Source: Bin87 sp034423575
Lineage (GTDB): Bacteria > Chloroflexota > Dehalococcoidia > Lucifugimonadales > UBA3495
DNA length: 64,000 nt
Direction: 5' to 3'
NCBI GenBank assembly: GCA_034423575.1
Contig: DAOUIF010000007.1
Location: forward strand, 1 to 64,000
Both the position numbers and the translations under genes were made by a program. How positions within the stretch are numbered: the stretch's first letter is position 1; each line of letters starts with the position of its first letter. Positions 34,654 to 42,110 of the stretch are shown here, in pieces. The notes under the pieces were generated by a model. It did no database searches and was not told the origin of the DNA. It saw only the letters and a program-made list of their open reading frames with translations.

Positions 34654-35580
34654 CTACCACGGGAAAAAGCCATCGAACGGCAGCGCCACGGCGAGGATCG
34701 TGAAGGCCAAAAGCTGGGTGGAGATGTACTTGTTGAACGCGAACGCCTTGCCCACCATCGCCGGTTCACCCGACTTCACCAGGTTGTTTTCGTACACCAG
34801 CAATATCGCGGCGACTGCCCAGCCAACGAAATAAAAAACGTTCAACTCCATCCAGATGCCCAGCCCCAGCAGGGCCGCCGCCGCCAGGGTGTGCAATACC
34901 CGTGTGGTGCGGATTGCGTTGCGAACCCCAAAGCGGGCCGCGATGGAGTTGATCCGGTTCGCGCGATCGAAATCAAAGTCCATGCTGCCGTAGATCGTTT
35001 CGAATCCCCCGGCCCACATCATCACTGCGAAGGTGAGCAGCACCGGTTGCCAGGTGAGTTCACCCGTCACCCCGATCCACGCTCCGGATGGCGCGATGGA
35101 TAGAGCCAACCCCAACATCAGGCTGCAAAGCCAAGTGAAGTACTTGGCGAAGGAATAAAGCACCACGTATGCCGCGGCAACGGGAGAGAGCATCAATGCC
35201 AGGGGGTTCAACTGCCACGCCGCGACAAAAAAGACGGCAGCGCCGGCGCCGGCCATCGCGCCAATCTCGAGCGGTTTGAGGATGCCGGCGGGGATGTGTC
35301 GACCCGCGGTCCGAGGATTGCGCGCGTCTTCCCGGGCGTTGATGATGCGGTTGGCGGACATTCCGAGCGTCCTCACCCCGAGGAACGCCAGGGTGATCCA
35401 GATGAATGCGTGCCAGCCCGGCCATCCGGTGCCGCCCGAAACGTGCGACGCCAACACCATGCCGATGTAGCCGAACGGCATGGCGAACAGCGATTCGGAG
35501 ATGTTGATCGCGTTCAGGTAGTGGGGAACCTTGCCCGCCACGACACGAAGAGGTCCGGGATGTGCCGGCGCATTATGCAT
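34654..35580 (-). CDS. UbiA-family prenyltransferase, MqnP-like
   Basis: 308 residues with about eight membrane helices. The first Asp-rich motif reads NRIINAREDARNPRTAGR (typical NRxxDxxxD with Asn in place of the first Asp), and the second DFDFDRANRINSIAARFG. NPRTAGR-IPAG and the D-FDFD-xxxSIPARFG pattern are characteristic of the polyprenyl transferases of futalosine-type menaquinone synthesis. Location between ubiX and ubiD supports prenylation of a naphthoate or hydroxybenzoate-like acid. The D-to-N change in motif one could affect magnesium binding. The start is ATG at 35580. Confidence 0.88.
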   Translation of the reverse strand: MHNAPAHPGPLRVVAGKVPHYLNAINISESLFAMPFGYIGMVLASHVSGGTGWPGWHAFIWITLAFLGVRTLGMSANRIINAREDARNPRTAGRHIPAGILKPLEIGAMAGAGAAVFFVAAWQLNPLALMLSPVAAAYVVLYSFAKYFTWLCSLMLGLALSIAPSGAWIGVTGELTWQPVLLTFAVMMWAGGFETIYGSMDFDFDRANRINSIAARFGVRNAIRTTRVLHTLAAAALLGLGIWMELNVFYFVGWAVAAILLVYENNLVKSGEPAMVGKAFAFNKYISTQLLAFTILAVALPFDGFFPW

Positions 35581-35669
35581 ACCGGTTCATGGTAGCATAC
35601 GTCACTGCCGTGTTTGCGGGACGTCGCGCGCGCGTGCGGCGTTTTAGCCCCGGCTTTCTGCCGGGTAGC

Positions 35670-37148
35670 TCAGTCTGCGGGGCTTTCCGGACGGACGATG
35701 CCATCGAGCCCCAGCTCGCTCCATCGCGCGGAGACTCGTTCCCGTATTTCCGGGCTCATTTCGATGTCCGGCGGCCATTCCCGATGATAGCCTTCCTGGG
35801 GTCCCTTCCGTGTGGCGTCTATGCCCACCTTGCTACCGAAACGCGGCGTCGGGGACGCTACGTCCAGGTCGTCGATGGGACCGTCTACCAGGACGAGATC
35901 GGTGGCCGGATTGATGTTGTTTGCCACCCGCCACGCGACTTCCGAAGGGTTCTGGACGTCGACAAAGTCGTCCACCACCACTATCACCTTGGTCAGGCTG
36001 AGCAGCCCCAAACCCCATAGGCCGTACATCACCTTGCGTGCGTGTCCCGGGTACTCTTTCTTCATCGACACGATGACGAGGTTATGGAAAATGCCTTCCG
36101 CGGGCATGTTGATATCGACCACTTCCGGCAGGATGAGGCGGATCAACGGCAGGAAAACACGCTCGGTGACTTTGCCCATCCAGTAGTCTTCGGTGGGTGG
36201 CCGTCCCACGAAGGTGGTGGGGTATATGGGATTGTGGCGGCGGGTGATGGTGGTTACGTGAAACACAGGGTAGGGCTCGGCGAGGGAGTAGTAGCCGGTG
36301 TGATCTCCGAAAGGACCCTCAGTCCTTTCCTCGCCGGGGATGACGTACCCCTCCAGCACGATCTCGGCGTGTGCGGGTACTTTCAGATCCACCGACACCG
36401 CTTGCGCCAGTTCGACTCCTTCGTCGCGAATGAAGCCGGCCAGCAACATCTCGTCGATGTCCGGCGGCAGGGGCGCCGAGCCCGTCCAGATGGACGCCGG
36501 ATCGCCGCCGAGAGCGACCGCCACCTCCAGCCTTTCCGCGCTGGCCCGGTAATGGCGAGCACCGACCTTGTGGGTTTGCCAGTGCATGCCGGTGGTGTTC
36601 CGGTCGAACACCTGCATCCGATAGATGCCGTAGTTCTGGGTGCCCGTTTCGGGGTCCCGGGTGATCACCAGGGGGAGAGTGATGTACGGGCCGGCGTCCA
36701 TCGGCCAGCACTTGATGATCGGCAGACTGTAGAGATCGACATCCTCTCCGGAAAGCACAACCTGCTGACACGGTGGGTTGGTGATGGTCCTGGGCTGGTA
36801 GGCGCCGACATGAACCAACCTTCCCAAGGTACGGAGCTTGTTCAGCACTCCCTGAGGTGGTCCGCCCTGGACCATTTCGATCATGGCTTCCAGGCGGCCG
36901 GCCAGGGTGTCGGCGTCTTCGACCTCAAGCGCCCAATTCATGCGCCGTTCGGAGCAAAACAGGTTGATAGCCACGGGCGTGCCGTGGCCGATCACGTTCT
37001 CGAACAGGAGCGCCGGCCCATCGGCGCGCAACGAGCGGTAGGCGATTTCAGTCATCTCCAGCTCCGTGCTTACCGGAGCGGAGATGCGCTGCAGGTCGCC
37101 TTTGGACTCGAGAAAGGCGATAAACTCGCGCAGATCCCGGTATGGCAT
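35670..37148 (-). CDS. ubiD: UbiD-family prenylated-FMN decarboxylase
   Basis: 492 residues. Conserved features: FIAFLESKGDLQRI, YRSLRADGPALLFEN, PYITLPLVITRDPETGTQN, GIYRMQVFDRNTTGMHWQ, EGPFGDHTGYYSLAEPYPVFH, and C-terminal FVDVQNPSEVAWRVANNI with GIDATRKG. The Arg/Glu residues for prenyl-FMN catalysis lie in the DRNTTGM-to-EGPFGDHT region. Decarboxylates an aromatic acid; with the UbiA and UbiX homologues next to it, the substrate is probably the prenylated or free naphthoate of menaquinone synthesis. ATG at 37148. Confidence 0.92.
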   Translation of the reverse strand: MPYRDLREFIAFLESKGDLQRISAPVSTELEMTEIAYRSLRADGPALLFENVIGHGTPVAINLFCSERRMNWALEVEDADTLAGRLEAMIEMVQGGPPQGVLNKLRTLGRLVHVGAYQPRTITNPPCQQVVLSGEDVDLYSLPIIKCWPMDAGPYITLPLVITRDPETGTQNYGIYRMQVFDRNTTGMHWQTHKVGARHYRASAERLEVAVALGGDPASIWTGSAPLPPDIDEMLLAGFIRDEGVELAQAVSVDLKVPAHAEIVLEGYVIPGEERTEGPFGDHTGYYSLAEPYPVFHVTTITRRHNPIYPTTFVGRPPTEDYWMGKVTERVFLPLIRLILPEVVDINMPAEGIFHNLVIVSMKKEYPGHARKVMYGLWGLGLLSLTKVIVVVDDFVDVQNPSEVAWRVANNINPATDLVLVDGPIDDLDVASPTPRFGSKVGIDATRKGPQEGYHREWPPDIEMSPEIRERVSARWSELGLDGIVRPESPAD

Positions 37149-37201
37149 GGCGGTCGCGGCGGCCTCAAGTCCCCAACGAAACTGAGGCCAGGACGCCGGC
37201 C

Positions 37202-37513
37202 TCAGGAATTGCGCATTTGGCTAAAGCAGTCGCTGCAGTATACCGGACGATCCCCTCTTGGGCGGAACGGCACCGTCGCGTCAACGCCGCAGTTGCTGCA
37301 CACGATGGGGAAAGATTCCCGTTGGCCCCCGCCGAAGCCGCCGCCGCCACCGAAGTTGTCACGAGGCTGACCCCGACGGGCATTCCGGCACGAAACACAT
37401 CGTTTCGGATAGTTGGTGAAGCCTCGTGAGGCGTAGAATTCCTGCTCGCCTACGGTGAAGAGAAACTGTACTCCGCAGTCGCCACAATCAAGGGTCATGT
37501 CGGAAAGGGCCAC
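37202..37513 (-). CDS. Small zinc-ribbon protein
   Basis: About 103 residues with two four-cysteine zinc ribbons: CGDCG ... CVSCRNARR near the N-terminus, and CSNCGVD ... CSDCF near the C-terminus, joined by a Gly/Arg linker with RGQPRDNFGGGGGFGGG. The layout fits zinc-ribbon proteins of the CxxC type that bind nucleic acids or proteins. The start is inferred as GTG 37513, six bases after a GGAGG; the ATG at 37519 abuts that box. A longer frame to 37549 exists. It sits just upstream of ubiD on the same strand but is not obviously connected with it. Confidence 0.7.
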   Translation of the reverse strand: MALSDMTLDCGDCGVQFLFTVGEQEFYASRGFTNYPKRCVSCRNARRGQPRDNFGGGGGFGGGQRESFPIVCSNCGVDATVPFRPRGDRPVYCSDCFSQMRNS

Positions 37514-37743
37514 GGTCATCCTCCGGTTTGGTTGGTAATCAAAGTGCACACGCGAGGTCTGTTTCGTCGGGCACAGCGATTACGATACCCAAGGAAGGAG
37601 GACCGGCGCAATTTTGCTGGGACTACTATACTGGCATCAATGACGGCAAACAACGATTTTCACCGCCTGAATTGGAAAATCACGAGTTTCGGCGCCGTCA
37701 CCGCCGTCGAGAGCCCTCATGGAGGACATCGCTATCTGCAGGT

Positions 37744-38178
37744 TTACACGGGTTCGGCCACAAAAACCGGTATCCGCCTGGTGGTGCGTCCCTGGTATTC
37801 CTCGTAAGGAGGAAACGCCTCGACGGAAGCTGACCACAGCCGGGCGCGTTCGTCGGGGTCTGTCACTTCGCGGACACGCATGGTGTGGACCTGGGTCTCG
37901 TCCCGCACTTCCACGTTGGCATCGGCGCGCAGGTTGTATACCCAGACGGGATTTCGTGGCGCGCCGCCCTGCGAGCCCACCAGCACGTAGGCATCGCCAA
38001 CCTTCACGCGCATCAACGGGGTCTTGCGGACGGCTCCCGTCTTGTTGCCGCGGTTGGTTACGATGATCACGGGCAGACCCGTGTCTCGCAGCGTGGTCCC
38101 TTCGGTGCCGCCGCTGCTTTCGTACAACTCTACCTGCTCTCGCACCCAATCCCTGGTTGACGGTATGTATTCGGTCAT
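37744..38178 (-). CDS. Deazaflavin-dependent nitroreductase-like protein (DDN family)
   Basis: 144 residues. VIIVTNRGNKTGAVRKTPLMRV, YVLVGSQGGAPRNPVWVYNLRA and EVTDPDERARLWSASVEAFPPYEEYQGRT are the DDN/F420H2-dependent quinone-reductase motifs, a split beta-barrel family common in mycobacteria and Chloroflexi. It probably reduces quinones or other electrophiles with F420H2. This suggests F420 synthesis elsewhere in the genome. AGGAG precedes the ATG at 38178. Neighbours are unrelated. Confidence 0.88.
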   Translation of the reverse strand: MTEYIPSTRDWVREQVELYESSGGTEGTTLRDTGLPVIIVTNRGNKTGAVRKTPLMRVKVGDAYVLVGSQGGAPRNPVWVYNLRADANVEVRDETQVHTMRVREVTDPDERARLWSASVEAFPPYEEYQGRTTRRIPVFVAEPV

Positions 38179-38268
38179 AGTTCACTCGCTCCTTTCGGTC
38201 GATAGCAGACACATTATCACACTGCCAGCGGGCCGCGTGTTGTCCGCATGCCCGTCGCCCTCGGCCTG

Positions 38269-38543
38269 TTACGGGAAGTTGCGAAAGATTTCGCTGCGGT
38301 GCAGCAGTCGGGGCAGGATGATGGCGTCGCCGTCCTGCGTTATCCCCAGACGGTACTCGCCGATTCTGATGCGGTAGTGGCGTCCTTCACCCCGCAGCCG
38401 TCTGACTCCTCTCACTACGGCGAGGCTGGACGCCGCTTTCAGTTCTGAGATTATCTGCTCTACGCTTCTACGCTCTGGGCTAGGGACGGGTTTCGTAATC
38501 GGCGGAGGTCTCGGTTGAATTGGGCGTGATAACTAATCTCCAT
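38269..38543 (-). pseudogene. RelE/ParE-type toxin gene broken by an 8-bp tandem duplication
   Basis: The ATG at 38543 overlaps the antitoxin stop by 11 bp. Reading begins MEISYHAQFNRDLRRLRNPS and would continue through IISELKAASSLAVVRGVRRL, HYRIRIGEYRLGI and a final FRNFP, the typical RelE fold. At 38459-38474 the 8 bases TCTACGCT (plus strand) are present twice in direct tandem; removing one copy restores one open frame, whereas the sequence as read stops in the duplicated segment. Either a very recent inactivation or an assembly slip. The antitoxin appears intact. Confidence 0.8.
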
Positions 38544-38805
38544 CCGTGTTCTGCAAACTCCGCAACGTCGCCATAACGTCCGCTTCGCTGACGAACTCGT
38601 TTGGGTCGTCGATGCTGACCTCCAGCATAGCCTGCAACAGCCCCGCGTCTTCTTCCTCATTACTGCCATGGGTCGGCGTATCCGGGCCGGGGGCATCGAG
38701 CGTCTGGATATTCAGCTCCACCAGGACGCCTTCGGGAAGGTCCAGAGGCTCCAGCGGCGTGAGCACCCCGTTGGCGAATCTGGCATTTACGGTCTTGGTC
38801 GCCAT
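38533..38805 (-). CDS. Antitoxin, AF2212/DUF104-like
   Basis: 90 residues from the ATG at 38805. The N-terminal beta hairpin VNARFANGVLTPLEPLDLPEG is the AF2212-type signature, an MTTKTI-like strand followed by GVLxPLExLxLPEG. The acidic C-terminal half (EEEDAGLLQAML and SIDDPNEFVSEADV) would bind the toxin. It overlaps the RelE-like frame by 11 bp. Normally such antitoxins neutralise a partner and repress the operon; here the toxin is disrupted, which could leave a free-standing antitoxin. Confidence 0.8.
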   Translation of the reverse strand: MATKTVNARFANGVLTPLEPLDLPEGVLVELNIQTLDAPGPDTPTHGSNEEEDAGLLQAMLEVSIDDPNEFVSEADVMATLRSLQNTDGD

Positions 38806-38827
38806 CGTTGTCGCTCCTGTAATGCTT

Positions 38828-39589
38828 CTATTTTCTTGCAGTGGGCCAATCACAAAACCTGATGGGATTTGCCGCGCCTTTGCGACGATATTTCTCTGGG
38901 ACACGCTTGCCGACGTATCGATTCCAAACTGGGGTTTCAGCTTCTCTTCCGATGAAACCCCAACGACCCTCTATATCGTGGTCTTCAAAAGGCAAATTTT
39001 CTGTTGTGGCCGGTAACCATTCGTCAGGACGGTATGCACCGCGAACTGTGCCCCGCGCGTGGCCCAAGACCAAACTGTACCGCTTGGCACGATGCGGGTT
39101 GATCTTCCACATACACTGTGTTGCCTGGTAGGTTTCCCGTACATTCCAAAGCGCCGCTATATTGATTAGGATCAGCGGCTCACCGAGATCGAACGGTTCG
39201 AGAGTGTGCGATTTGATTATTTCATCGGCATGGCGACTGCCGCGGTCGTTATTTCCGTGACCAGCCGTAAGATTAACCAAACCCGGGTACGCGTCAATCA
39301 GCGCTGCTTCGACCTCGAACGCAGTTCTCTGTGTCATTCCGTGCCGGTGGATGACGTGGATCACATCGAGGCCAGCGCCTTGTATGTCCCTTATGCGTTG
39401 GCACTTGGGGTCCGAAACTAAACTGTCATCGTTTTCCCCGTCGGCCGGTATTGCCCTAGCGTGGGCAAACACACGGTCACCTTGCCCATTTCCAACGTAA
39501 AAAGTTTCGCCGTTCCGCGGATCAATCAATCGGTACACATAATGCATCAATTGCTCGGTCGCAGAAGCGGGAAAACTTGTGATCGCCAT
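38828..39589 (-). CDS. GIY-YIG nuclease domain protein, LEM-3-like
   Basis: 253 residues. The N-terminal domain has YVYRLIDPRNGETFYVGNGQGDR and VFAHAR, a GIY-YIG variant (YVYR for GIY and YVGNG for YIG) as in the animal LEM-3/Ankle1 nuclease group. A Glu that could be catalytic occurs in FEVEAALIDAYPG. The C-terminal half (WNVRETYQATQCMWKINPHRAK and IEGRWGFIGREAE) is a separate module in which a HRAKRYxLVLxHARG pattern resembles other LEM-3-like bacterial proteins. Its targets are not known. It sits beside a toxin-antitoxin locus. The ATG at 39589 is the first start; Met15 is an alternative. Confidence 0.75.
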   Translation of the reverse strand: MAITSFPASATEQLMHYVYRLIDPRNGETFYVGNGQGDRVFAHARAIPADGENDDSLVSDPKCQRIRDIQGAGLDVIHVIHRHGMTQRTAFEVEAALIDAYPGLVNLTAGHGNNDRGSRHADEIIKSHTLEPFDLGEPLILINIAALWNVRETYQATQCMWKINPHRAKRYSLVLGHARGTVRGAYRPDEWLPATTENLPFEDHDIEGRWGFIGREAETPVWNRYVGKRVPEKYRRKGAANPIRFCDWPTARK

Positions 39590-39722
39590 GGGCCGCTCCG
39601 AGTATGCAACACATTGAGTCAGAGGCGATGGTACACCACGAGCAGCGTCAAAGTAAGCGGACCCATAAGTCCCACAGATACGAACGCGCTATAATGCCCG
39701 CGCAACGCAATGGAGGTCCAAC

Positions 39723-41366
39723 ATGGACGGTAAGACCGCCTTCGCCAACATCCTGGCCCGGGAGGGCGTGGACGTCGTTTTCTGCTTTCCCAACAACATC
39801 CTGATCGACGCCTGCGCGGCGGCCGGGATACGGCCGATCATCTCGCGCATGGAGCGAACCGCGGTCAACATGGCCGACGCGTACAGCCGCGTCAACAACG
39901 GCAACAAGAACGGCGTGGTTATCGTCCAGGGCGGACCGGGCATCGAAAACGCTTTTTCCGGGGTGGCGCAGGCGTACGCCGACTCCTCACCGCTTTTGAT
40001 GGTGCCCAACCACCCGGGGACGCGACGGCACGGAATGTCCTCCGATTTTGACGCCGCACGGAACTACGAGGGCGTAACCAAGTGGTCGGGCTCGGCCAAC
40101 CACACCGAGCGCATACCGGAGTTGATGCGTCGCGCCTATACGCAGCTCCGGACCGGTCGACCCAACCCGGTGCTCGTGGAAATGCCAAACGACGTCCTGG
40201 CCGGGGACATCTCGGAGGAGCAGTTCCACTATCTGCCGCAGCAGAAACGCCGGTCGTCCGGGGACCCGAGGGACATCTCTCGCGTCGCTGAACTGCTGGT
40301 GAACGCCCGCCGGCCCGTCATCTACGCCGGTCAGGGCGTGCTGTACGCCGAGGCCACCCCGGAACTGGTGGAACTGGCCGAACTGCTGAACGCCCCCACC
40401 ATGACCACCACGCTGGGCAAGAGCGGCTTCCCGGAGAACCATGCGCTGGCCCTGGGCGCCGGCGGCAATACCGGCACCAGGATGGTCGGTGAATTCCTGG
40501 CGAAGAGCGACGTGGTGTTTGGCATCGGGACAAGCTTCCAGAAAACCCTGGCGTCGGCTCCCGTTCCGCCCGGAAAAACCGTCATCCAGTCCACCATCGA
40601 CGAAAAGGACCTCAACGGCGAGTACCCTCTGGACGAGATCATCGTCGGCGATGCGAAACTCGTGCTCGGCCAACTGATCGAAGAAGTCAAGGACCGGCTG
40701 GGCGAAAACGGCCGGCGTGGCGACGAATCGGTAGCGGCCGAGATCAGGCAGGTCCGACAGGAATGGCTGGCAGAGTGGATGCCCCGGCTTTCCAGCAACG
40801 ATGTTCCAATCAGCCCGTATCGCGTGGTTTACGAGTTGAACGCGCGTCTGGACAAGGCCAACAGCATTGTCACCCACGACTCCGGAAACCCGCGTGACCA
40901 GATCGTGCCCTTCTATGCCGCCACCACTCCTCGCGGGTACATCGGCTGGGGCAATTCAACCCAACTGGGCAGCGGCCTGGGTTACGCCATGGGCGCGAAG
41001 GTCGCCTTCCCGGAGAAGACCTGCGTCAACCTCATGGGCGACGTTGCGGTCGGCATGGCGGGCACGGACTTCGAGACGGCGGCGCGGGAAAAGCTCGGCA
41101 TAATCACCGTCATCGTGAACAACGGGGCCATGGGCGGATACGAAAAGAACATTCCGGTCGCCACGGAGCGGTACGGCACCAAGTACGTCACCGGCGAGTA
41201 CGCCCGCATGGCTGAAGCGCTGGGAGCGTATGCCGAGCATGTCACCAACCCTGAAGAAGTCGGTCCGGCAATCGAGAGGGCTAAAGAAATCTCCTCGACC
41301 GGGCAACCCTGCGTGCTGGAATTCATAACGCGCGAAGAGCCGGTGTTCTCGCAGTACTACCGTTAG
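39723..41366 (+). CDS. Thiamine-pyrophosphate enzyme, acetolactate-synthase-like
   Basis: 547 residues. The catalytic Glu of the N-terminal domain is in ISRMERTAVNMADAYSR; the TPP/Mg motif is GDVAVGMAG ... NNGAMGGYE. Overall order (TPP-binding N-terminal, central Rossmann-like, TPP-binding C-terminal) is that of acetolactate synthase large subunits, oxalyl-CoA decarboxylases and related enzymes. VFCFPNNILID is unlike the usual FGxPG loop, so this is a divergent member and substrate assignment is not safe. A TATAAT at 39690-39695 and GGAGG at 39713 precede the ATG. Confidence 0.85.
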   Translation: MDGKTAFANILAREGVDVVFCFPNNILIDACAAAGIRPIISRMERTAVNMADAYSRVNNGNKNGVVIVQGGPGIENAFSGVAQAYADSSPLLMVPNHPGTRRHGMSSDFDAARNYEGVTKWSGSANHTERIPELMRRAYTQLRTGRPNPVLVEMPNDVLAGDISEEQFHYLPQQKRRSSGDPRDISRVAELLVNARRPVIYAGQGVLYAEATPELVELAELLNAPTMTTTLGKSGFPENHALALGAGGNTGTRMVGEFLAKSDVVFGIGTSFQKTLASAPVPPGKTVIQSTIDEKDLNGEYPLDEIIVGDAKLVLGQLIEEVKDRLGENGRRGDESVAAEIRQVRQEWLAEWMPRLSSNDVPISPYRVVYELNARLDKANSIVTHDSGNPRDQIVPFYAATTPRGYIGWGNSTQLGSGLGYAMGAKVAFPEKTCVNLMGDVAVGMAGTDFETAAREKLGIITVIVNNGAMGGYEKNIPVATERYGTKYVTGEYARMAEALGAYAEHVTNPEEVGPAIERAKEISSTGQPCVLEFITREEPVFSQYYR

Positions 41367-41409
41367 TCGTCACATCAGCCATGCTATCCTGTACCGGCGA
41401 GGCCACGCC

Positions 41410-41685
41410 ATGAAAACCATCACCATATCTGTGGACGACGAGACCTACCACCTCTACCAGCACAGAGCGGATGCGGCGGGATCCTCGGTGGAGGAGTGGG
41501 TCACCGCAAGGTTGGCCAATCTACTGCCCAAGCCGATTCCGGAAACGGCAGAGGATAACTGGCGCGAGGTTTGGGCTTCGGTACAAGCCCGTATCGACGC
41601 CCGCGCCAAGGCCAGAGGCGCTGATCAGCAGACCGCCAAAAGGCTCACGCGCGACGAACTGCACGACCGCGATGCACTTCGTTGA
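41410..41685 (+). CDS. RHH-like antitoxin
   Basis: 91 residues. The N-terminus MKTITISVDDETYHLYQHRA is a beta strand plus helix typical of ribbon-helix-helix antitoxins, followed by AAGSSVEEWVTARLANLL. The charged C-terminal region with ARAKARGADQQTAKRL would contact the toxin. It overlaps the downstream PIN-domain gene by 14 bp, a normal antitoxin-toxin arrangement. DNA autoregulation is expected from the family. Confidence 0.8.
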   Translation: MKTITISVDDETYHLYQHRADAAGSSVEEWVTARLANLLPKPIPETAEDNWREVWASVQARIDARAKARGADQQTAKRLTRDELHDRDALR

Positions 41686-42100
41686 TACCAATATCCCGCT
41701 CTATGCGGTCAGCCCACTACCGGAAGAATCAGATAAGCGGGATGTCGCGCTTGATTTGCTGGCTAGCAACGACCTTGCGCTGTCGTCGCAAGTCTTGCAA
41801 GAGTTCTATACCCAATCAACCCGGGCCGGAGGCTCGTGGCATATGACCCACGAGGAGGCTGTCAGGTTCATAAACTTGCGCCTGCTATGCTTTCCAGTAC
41901 AGGACGGTACCCTTGGTCTGATGCTCGACGCTTTCTCCCTCCGAGCGCGTTTCGGCTTGAATTACTGGGACTGCGCGATCCTCGCGGCGGCTCGATTGCT
42001 CGGCTGCGATGCTGTTTATTCCGAAGATATGAGCGACACGCAGGACTACGGCGGTCTCCGCGTGGTAAATCCCTTCGCCCATCTCACTCAGTTAGCCTAG
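41672..42100 (+). CDS. vapC: VapC-type PIN-domain toxin
   Basis: 142 residues. Asp5 in MHFVDTN, a Glu in VLQEFYTQ, and Asp residues in YWDCAILAAARLLGCDAVYSED are the four PIN-domain acidic positions needed for Mg2+-dependent RNA cleavage. The overlap with the RHH-like antitoxin and equal direction indicate one operon. It appears intact. Unlike the 17.4-kb locus, the antitoxin is RHH-like instead of Phd-like, so the two pairs are unlikely to be recent copies of each other. Confidence 0.85.
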   Translation: MHFVDTNIPLYAVSPLPEESDKRDVALDLLASNDLALSSQVLQEFYTQSTRAGGSWHMTHEEAVRFINLRLLCFPVQDGTLGLMLDAFSLRARFGLNYWDCAILAAARLLGCDAVYSEDMSDTQDYGGLRVVNPFAHLTQLA

Positions 42101-42110
42101 CCATATCACA

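Noticed and set aside
36042..37370. Plus-strand reading of 442 residues
   Set aside because: Antisense to the UbiD-family gene.
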